Of a DNA stretch of 14,338 bases, positions 8,336-14,338 are shown piece by piece (position 1 is the first letter of the stretch; every line of letters starts with the position of its first letter). The DNA is from Acanthaster planci. Taxonomy: Eukaryota > Echinodermata > Asteroidea > Valvatida > Acanthasteridae. Both the position numbers and the translations under genes were made by a program. Below the pieces are notes generated by a model. The model was not told the origin of the DNA. It made no database searches and was given only the letters and a program-made list of their open reading frames with translations. The stretch is from contig NW_019091715.1 in NCBI RefSeq assembly GCF_001949145.1, forward strand, positions 30,328 to 44,665. The letters run 5' to 3'.

Positions 8336-9364
8336 CACTCGTTTGCAGAAACACTGCTCCTTTATGTTCATGTCACGTGATTTGTATTTAAACTGAACAA
8401 TTTTTTATGAAATATCACTTGATATTCGGATTCTACGGCATATTTCAAATCAAGTAACAGAGCGTAAACTACCCAATTTCTCTTTCGTTCTTATAGTAAT
8501 CTTGAGCCGAAGTTAAGGACTACTCGTTCACTAGTGTTAAGTACAAAAATGTGTCCAAAACATAAGGGGAACAATTAAATACTAAAAAATCACTATAAAA
8601 TAAGGTGTTGACGTCATGATGACGTCACCCCTTTTCAATAAATCTTGCTTTAAAATCTTTGTTGGTTGTCACTTTGGCAACAATCAAACATCTTGAACTT
8701 ACCAAAATTGTCACTCGAAAATGTGTACGAAGTCAATGGGCAGTACACTCGTTTGCAGAAATACTGCTGCTTTAAGTTCTTGTCATGTGATTTTGTGCTT
8801 AAACTGAACAATTTTCATGAAATATTACTTCATATTTAGACTCTTAGGCACATTTCAAATCAAATAACAGAGCGTAAAGTACCTGATTTCTCTTTCGTTC
8901 TTATAGTAATCTTGAGCCGAAGTATTAAAAGGACTACTTGTTCACTCGTGTTAAGTAGAGAAAAAAAGTGTACAAAACATTTGAGGAAAAATTAAATATT
9001 AAAAAATCAATATAAAATAAGGTGATGATGTCATCATGACTTCATCCCTTTGCAATAAATCTTGCATGAGGGTCTTTGTTGGCTATCACTTTGGGAATGA
9101 CCAAACTTTGCAAAGTTACCAAAAGTGTGGCTCCAAAATGTGTACAAAGTCAACGGGCTAGAAAAACGTGTGCAGGAAAAATGCTCCTTTAATTTCATGT
9201 CACGTGATTTTTGTCTAAACTGGGAAAAAATTATGAAATATTATTTGATTATCTGACTTTTGGGTATATTTGCAATCGAACGGAGTGGAAAATGTAGTCT
9301 GATTTCTCTTTCGTTCTGGTAGTAATTCTCGGTCGAAGTTGAGGACTGCTTACGAATTATGCAG
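8336..9364 (-). repeat. Module D tandem array, about 410-417 bp period, minus orientation
   Basis: The phrase cactcgtttgcagaaa begins at 8336 and again at 8746, a period of 410. A diverged third start follows near 9163, with the gcag landmark 417 bases on, and this copy is only partial. Two complete units and a half unit are present. By eye the first two units agree at roughly 85%. Shared landmarks are a TCACGTGA-type site (exact at 8373 and 9200), tttctctttcgttctt, gagccgaagt, ttcactMgtgttaagta, a tgacgtca/tgatgtca pair (exact CRE octamers at 8609 and 8620), and gtacRaagtcaatggg. The first unit starts exactly at the TA used by the Tc1 insertion. Confidence 0.9.
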
Positions 9365-9644
9365 GAAATAACTTGTTTTAGATAAAATGTATGTAAAATT
9401 TGACTCAACTGTTTCGGCGAAACAGCTGTTGTTTTCGTAAAATTTTTTTGGCTGTTTTGGCAACCTGCCAGAACAGCTATTGTAATCGTTATAGTTTTTT
9501 CTTTCCCCCCCTTTTTTTCTCCTTATTCAGTCAATTTTTTTCTGGCATAGCACTTTGGCGGTTCAGAAAATCAGACAGACTTCAAACTCAGCACATAGTT
9601 AAAAAATCATCCAAGGACTGTCCAAGAAGAAATTCACAATGATA
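9365..9644. other. Spacer insert between the inverted arms, no recognised gene
   Basis: This stretch is not explained by modules A, C or D. It includes a perfect 7-bp hairpin, CTGTTTC-GGC-GAAACAG (9409-9425), and a pyrimidine-rich run near 9507-9540. An 80-codon open frame starts at ATG 9400, but it crosses the hairpin and pyrimidine run and has no visible domain. It could be a small inserted element. Confidence 0.45.
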
Positions 9645-10103
9645 ACTTAATAAGTTTATTTATTATTGATATTGGAATAATTAATTTTTCCCATAGACTT
9701 TGTACACAGATTCACGTAGTTTTCGGACTGTCCTATATCAGGCTATGAGGGTGCTATTGTTGAAATACAGTTACACTTGCCTGGGTTTTCAATTTTCAGC
9801 AAACTGTCCTATATTGAACCATAAATGGCGTTGTTGCACTACTACTTGTGTGCACACAATTGTCCAGCATAATGTATGAGCAGTCCTCAACATTGACCGA
9901 GAATTACTACCAGAGCGAAAGAGAAATCAGACTAAATTTTCCATTCCGTTCAGTTGCAAATATACCCAAGAGTCAGATTATCAAATAATATTTCATAATT
10001 TTCTTCCAGTTTAGACAAAAATCATGTGACATGAAATTAAAGGAGCATTTTTCCTGCACACGTGTTTCTAGTCTGTTGACTTTTTACACGTTTTGGAGCC
10101 ACA
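9645..10103 (+). repeat. Module D copy in plus orientation
   Basis: The left part (gatattggaataattaattt and cccatagactttgtacac, near 9665-9706) matches the region near 2575-2620. The right part is the inverted-repeat arm and also resembles 2835-3000. It marks the start of the second plus-strand copy of the mosaic, and a short module A-like phrase (gcatgtctgattgggttgaaaa) follows at about 10127. Confidence 0.8.
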
Positions 10104-10288
10104 ATTGTAAATATAATTCCTGTAGTGCATGTCTGATTGGGTTGAAAACTTGGACCCAAATGATCATGATGAAATAATTACCCATCAGGGGCAGTAGATG
10201 TTCAAGTGATTGTTCAAATAAAGAAAGGAATGCAAAAAATCCCTCTGTTTTGTTGGCCAACAGACAGATGAGCTCTAGTTTCTTTTCC
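10104..10288. other. Short junction sequence between modules D and C
   Basis: It contains one module A-like phrase near 10125-10150 and otherwise nothing recognised. Confidence 0.4.
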
Positions 10289-11339
10289 GACTTCTTCTCC
10301 CCCAAATCCCCTTTGTTTTGTACATGTTTCTTCCACCATCAACTTTAATCCCTTAGCAACTTTGGATCTTCATCAAACTTACACCAATAAAGGACCCTTG
10401 TGTGTAGATGTTCCTAGAACAAAAACGTCATGATGACACTGTCAAGTGATTTATTATTGATTTTTTAATATTTATTTCAGCCCATTGACTTTGTACATGT
10501 TTTCAAATTTTGAATATTTAAATATTACGTTAATGTTGTAAAAATCCATATAAAATTAACCGTCACCTCCCGCGAAATTCTGTTTGTGGTAAGTGCCAGA
10601 GTAAAATTGGGTCTTCAATTCATTTTTTTGTGGGTCAAATCACTTTACCCTTACTTTGGGACGAAACTGGAAGTGGGCTTATTGTTTTAAAAGTGGCAAT
10701 AGGTATCAAGTTATTTCCAATGGTGTTAGTCTGTTGGGGTATACTATTCTTCAAATCATCTACTGATGACATCATGTAATTGTTGAGTACCCTCTAACGA
10801 CAGGTTAAAAATTCTGAAAAATGAATTGAGTACCCTCTAACGACAGGTTAAAAATTCTGAAAAATGAATTCGAGTAGATGTCTGTGGCGTTGTCCAAATC
10901 GTCTGAAAATTGATGTAGACGATGATCTTTATCCAGTTAACAGGTATGAAAGTTTGGGCCGATGACATCATCTGATCAGAAGTTATGATAAAAATTCTTC
11001 TTTATTCTTCACAATTCCCTGAAAAACAACTGTAACAGATGTAAGCGTGAATTGTCCATTGGATGATAGCCAAAACATTGGAGTCAACTATGTGAAGTGT
11101 GCAACTTGTGTACTTCTCCACTCAGATGAAGCGTCAACGAGAAAAAAACCCTTATAATATAAATTGTAAGGCATACTGTGCATTAGCCACTGTGTACGTG
11201 GACGCCCAACATCTGTCTGTAATACAGGCAACGCAAAATGCGCAGGGCATGTACCCAAGACTTAGCAAATTTTCAAACACGTGGTACTGAGAGCAGATCG
11301 CATTGTATGGAATGCCAAAAGGGGCGCATGTTTAAAATC
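10289..11339 (+). repeat. Module C block, copy 2
   Basis: It is collinear with 3576-4697 (landmarks listed at copy 1). It lacks about 100 bases that copy 1 carries between its cccattgactt and aaatttWgaatattt phrases. It gains a perfect 43-bp tandem duplication (10783-10868), and its GATGACATCATC palindrome has lost the central CG. It keeps the cccattgactttgtac signature at 10481-10496. No coding potential is apparent; the 63-codon open frame at 11099-11290 shows no domain. Confidence 0.85.
10783..10868 (+). repeat. Perfect 43-bp tandem duplication
   Basis: The unit beginning ttgagtaccctctaacgaca is present twice without a single difference, at 10783-10825 and 10826-10868. Copy 1 of module C has only one diverged version of it (near 4130-4173), so the duplication arose after the two copies separated and is young. 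Confidence 0.95.
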
Positions 11340-11379
11340 TGTAATATGTGTTCTTCTGTGATAACAATGATGTTTTATA

Positions 11380-12190
11380 TCGTATCTTGTATTGTACATG
11401 TCTCATTGGGTTGAAACCTTGCAGATGGTTAGAAAGGGAAGGTTTATAAGTGGAGACTGACCTCATGTGATGACAATGTCATCAGCTGATGAGTCATGTG
11501 ACATTAAAGGTGCATCCTTTAAAGTGCTATATCTCCTGAAGTGCGCGTCTGATTGGGTTGAAACTTGGCAGGTATGTAGAAAGGGAAGTGCTATGGATGA
11601 AAATCGCTGTCATATGATGATCATGCCACGCGACATTAAAGGTGTACTCTTCAAAGCACTGTACCGGTATCTCGTGAAGTACATGTCTGATTGGGCTCAA
11701 ACCTTGCAGGTGTCCAAGGAGGGGAGTGCTTTAGACAAAAATTGGCCTGATGTGATAATGACTTGTTCTAGTGACAAATCACGTGACAGTAAAGGTGCAC
11801 TCTTCAAAGTACTGTATCTTGTCAAGTACACATGCGATTGAGTTCAAGCATTGCAGATATCTTAGGAGGGGAGTGCTTTAGACGACTATTGACCCCATGT
11901 AATGATGACGTCATCAGGTGATTTAGTTCAATCTTTGCTAATACTGTATGTTGAAAACAGAAGAGATTTAGATGGGCATTTACCTCGTGAGGATGACGTC
12001 ATCAGGTGACAAGTAACGTGACATTAAATGTGCACTCTTCAGAGCACCATGTCACCTTAAGTACGTCTGATTGAGTTCAAACCTTGCTGATGTCTTGAAA
12101 AGGAAATGGTTTAGACAGATATTGACCTGATGTGGGTATGATACCATGAGATAGTAATTCAAGTGATATTAAAGGTGCAATGTTTAAAGA
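11380..12190 (+). repeat. Module A tandem array 2
   Basis: The signature tctgattgggttgaaac or a close variant begins near 11401, 11548, 11686, 11833 and 12066, with a shortened unit between the last two (about 11913-12010). Spacing between complete neighbours is 138-147 bases. TGACGTCA octamers lie at 11906 and 11994, and TCACGTGA at 11779; other units have decayed variants such as gtcatgtgac. A 123-codon open frame (ATG 11470 to 11841) crosses three units and gives a repetitive peptide, discussed as a finding. I treat the array as non-coding satellite-like DNA. Confidence 0.9.
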
Positions 12191-12939
12191 AACCAGGAAA
12201 TGAATTTTTCTTAGAATCACTTTTTGTGTATCTCTGTTTGACATCTTTTTTGAGTTACATGTACGTGAACTGAAGGGTACACTTTTTCAAACATTAAAAT
12301 TTGACCAAGCATTTCTGGAAAAGTGAGAATGCTTTTGCTTTGATGTAAATCCAAGAAGACATGGTTCAGGTTGCATGTTTTTATGTTCAAATTGTGAATT
12401 CCAAATTTGCTATCTGGGAACATTCACGTGAAAGGTTTTATGCTTGATTATTGCCATATACTTACACTGCAATAAATTGCCAAAGAAAATAAAATCTGCC
12501 ATAGCAGTGATTAATAAAATCTTGAAATTTTCAGTGCAAAAATCAGTGTAACATTGAGATTCAGTGCCTTAGATGACATAATAGTCCTGCTCATGAATAT
12601 GCAAATGTGCACTAACGTAAAACCAAAAAGCATCAAAACATGGGTTAAAATTGCAAAACAAAGATTTAAAATGAGGTGAATTGAAACCTGAAGATGTAGT
12701 TTCAAGGGTTTTTAATAAAATCTGTGAAAATAGTTCTATTTCCTGGTCCCTTTAAAGCACTATTATTATTATTGTTATTTATTCTGCCAAACAAGAGTGA
12801 ACAAAACAAACTAGAACATGTATATTAAAAAGAAAAACACAAACATCAAACAAAAAACCAGAAGAACCCTTTTTAAGGTGGCCAGGATTAATAAAAGTGA
12901 AAATAAACCACTGTAGCTCGAAAGCCAATTCATCCATCC
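12191..12939. other. AT-rich stretch without a recognised gene
   Basis: Two short minus-strand open frames (60-70 codons) show no domain. There is an isolated TCACGTGA at 12424-12431, a TACATGTA at 12256-12263, and a short ATT microsatellite at about 12761-12775. No match to modules A, C or D is visible after about 12190. Confidence 0.5.
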
Positions 12940-13182
12940 TTAACCACTTCCAGCCGAGGGCTCCAGTACCGGAGCCATAGGCCTTATATTCGTGGCCGGG
13001 GACTCGGAAATCGGAACTTTACTATTAAAAAAAAAAAAGTTGCTGGGTGTTTCTTAAAAAGTTTGGGCTGTCAGTTAAAAAGTTTAAGCCATCATTGGCC
13101 GTAAATAAATTGGTCCAAGGCAATAATGGGTTGCTGGGGCTGGTGAATTCTGACTTTATTTTATAGCCGGGGTGACCGAACT

Positions 13183-13190
13183 TATAAAAG
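13183..13190 (+). promoter_or_regulatory. Putative TATA box of the piggyBac-like element
   Basis: A consensus TATAAAAG lies about 320 bases upstream of the likely ATG at 13504 and inside the element. The position suits a core promoter with a transcription start near 13213-13220, but no other promoter evidence is visible. Confidence 0.35.
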
Positions 13191-13503
13191 GCTGGAATAA
13201 AAGTACGAGCTGCTGAGAGCTGCCAGGCACTGCCAATCAATCCCTGTATTCTTTCAGCGCAGAGCGCTGCAATTAGCAGAGATAATCCGTGTATTGTTTG
13301 TGCAGAGCGCATTTGTTCTCGCTGCCGGGCGCTCGCAGGGGATTATCACTGCACTGCACTGAAGACAAAATGCGGGCTGTTCGGGCTCATTATGCACCTG
13401 CGCCCCATGAATAACCCAGCCCGGGCGCTGCTGGCCCTTGCCACGTTGACTGACAGGGCATGGCCCTCGCTGCTTGAGAATAAAAACGCCGTGCAGTGGC
13501 TAC

Positions 13504-14338
13504 ATGTGTTCATATTGGGTATCGTGCTATTCAGAGCACAGACAACATGGCGAAGTTATATCCGAAGAGTCCAGTTCTTCCAGTGAAAGCGAGTTTTATC
13601 TGAGTTCAGACGAAGGTTCTTCGTCTTCTTCATCACCGCCGTCACCTGCTCAAGTACAGTCAAGTACAGAATTTGACAGTGATGTACCCTTGGCGGTATA
13701 TGCCAAGTGCAAGAGACAGTCCCGTACACAGACCGCTGCGTCGACCAGCAGCAGTGCCGCACCGTTCCGGTGGACAGATGAAGACAGTACACCGCTGAAG
13801 TATGGCTTCACCAGTAATGGTGGTGCCGTCGATCCCCGCCTGCATCGCAGCTCGACCTGCAATTAAGCCTTTGACCTGTTTTTTGACGACGTTCTCTACA
13901 ACAAGATAGTGCAAGAGACCAATCGGTATGCCGTGCAGAGGCCCGCTACGACATCGGCGCACATGCGATCATGAACTGATCTGAACACAAGAAAACTGAA
14001 GGCCTTTCTGGGCCTTTGCATAATGACGGGAATTGCGAAGCACCCCACCCTTCATAGCTTCTGGTCCACCGACCCACTACTGAAGATGAGCCTATTCCCG
14101 TCCGTCATGCCCCGAGATCACTTCCTTGCCATCCTGCAGTCCCTGCACTTCAATGATAACACCGCCATGCCAGATGACTGCACCGACCACCTCTTCAAAG
14201 TGCGCCCAGTCGTCGACCATCTTGCTCAGAAGTTTGCCACTGTCTACGTTCCTCAACGGGACATTTCCGTCGACGACTCCCTGCTGAAGTTTTAGGGGTG
14301 TCTCTGCTTCGCTACCTACAACCCCAGAAAGAGGGCCC
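13504..14338 (+). pseudogene. piggyBac (PGBD-type) transposase pseudogene, 3' end outside window
   Basis: piggyBac transposases insert DNA at TTAA using a DDD catalytic core. Reading from ATG 13504 in one frame, the first ~50 residues are serine- and acid-rich (SEESSSSSESE), as in many piggyBac N termini. The conserved domain begins near 13870 with FDLFFDDVLYNKIVQETNRY. It continues with LKAFLGLCIMTGIAKHPTL, FWSTDPLL, FPSVMPRDHFLAIL, LHFNDN and VRPVVDHL, and reaches ISVDDSLLKF, whose first Asp (14272-14274) corresponds to the first catalytic Asp. Three in-frame stops break it: TAA at 13864-13866, TGA at 13972-13974 and TAG at 14293-14295, after which homologous sequence (TYNPRKRA) continues in frame. 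No frameshift is needed. A one-base loss just after the ATG at 13548 may have moved the original start, since the downstream frame there reads EVISEESS. The other two catalytic Asp residues are beyond the window. Confidence 0.93.

Larger units (their letters stand above)
9126..10103. repeat. Large inverted repeat: 239-bp arms, 500-bp spacer
   Basis: The arm at 9126-9364 aligns without gaps to the reverse complement of 9865-10103. I count about 22 mismatches in 239 positions, close to 91% identity. Outer ends are tgtggctcc (9126) and ggagccaca (10103); inner ends are atgcag (9364) and a cagcat-like end (9865). Both arms are the same part of module D in opposite orientation. A read-through transcript could fold into a long hairpin, but I see no evidence of transcription. 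Confidence 0.93.
12940..14338 (+). mobile_element. piggyBac-like DNA transposon, left part (runs off window)
   Basis: The inferred left boundary is TTAA at 12940-12943, the target sequence duplicated by piggyBac elements, followed at once by CCACTTCCAGCC. Just inside is an inverted repeat, GGCTCC (12959-12964) and GGAGCC (12971-12976), which could be a terminal or subterminal hairpin. Base composition shifts from AT-rich to GC-rich at about this point and stays so to the window end. A decayed piggyBac transposase follows about 560 bases further in. The right end and its TTAA lie outside the window, so the boundary cannot be confirmed here. Confidence 0.75.

Noticed and set aside
13025-13962. 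Minus-strand open frames of 70-100 codons across the piggyBac region
   Set aside because: Those at 13556-13962 are antisense to the recognised transposase. That at 13025-13312 lies in the 5' non-coding part of the element and shows no domain.
13864-14295. Alternative genetic code or programmed readthrough in the piggyBac frame
   Set aside because: All three different stop codons appear, so a single codon reassignment cannot explain it. Ordinary pseudogene decay is simpler.
1-14338. tRNA, rRNA or other structured RNA genes
   Set aside because: I looked for tRNA-like arms and conserved rRNA blocks and saw none. A covariance-model search would be decisive.

Overview
The window looks like repeat-rich, non-coding DNA from a eukaryotic genome, most likely a marine invertebrate. 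The base composition is AT-rich outside the transposons. There are no operons or bacterial-type signals, and the only recognisable proteins are two decayed eukaryotic-type transposases (Tc1/mariner and piggyBac). The palindrome TACATGTA occurs at least ten times, and every other open frame is short and shows no domain. The species cannot be named from this sequence, and I see no host protein gene or RNA gene.

Layout. Positions 1-1000 hold no gene, only a ~16-bp minisatellite (372-431). From about 1000 to 12200 the window is mostly a mosaic of one repeat family with three modules: A (tandem units of about 138-156 bp), D (a unit of about 410 bp) and C (a block of about 1.1 kb). The modules run on the plus strand at about 1000-4930, on the minus strand at about 6030-9364, and on the plus strand again at about 9645-12190. 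Modules A and D share a core: a GATGACGTCATC-like palindrome (a CRE octamer, TGACGTCA, in its exact form) and the E-box palindrome TCACGTGA followed by roughly acattaaaggtgca. I count at least eight exact TGACGTCA and eight exact TCACGTGA octamers. The change of orientation creates an inverted repeat with two 239-base arms (9126-9364 and 9865-10103), about 91% identical with no gaps, around a 500-base spacer.

A complete Tc1-like element (6622-8333) sits inside a minus-strand D unit. It has 27-bp terminal inverted repeats and a TA target duplication. The next D unit keeps the unoccupied version of the insertion site at 8725-8761. Its transposase is dead: it has several frameshifts, an in-frame TAA, an apparent 14-residue insertion that forms a strong hairpin, and loss of the motif carrying the third catalytic acidic residue.

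The right end (12940-14338) is a GC-richer piggyBac-like element that runs off the window. It has a TTAA with a plausible terminal sequence, a TATA box at 13183, and a transposase readable in one frame but broken by three different stop codons. The window is therefore best read as a TE and satellite landscape. The most unusual element is the modular repeat family with embedded CRE and E-box palindromes, arranged partly as a large inverted repeat.
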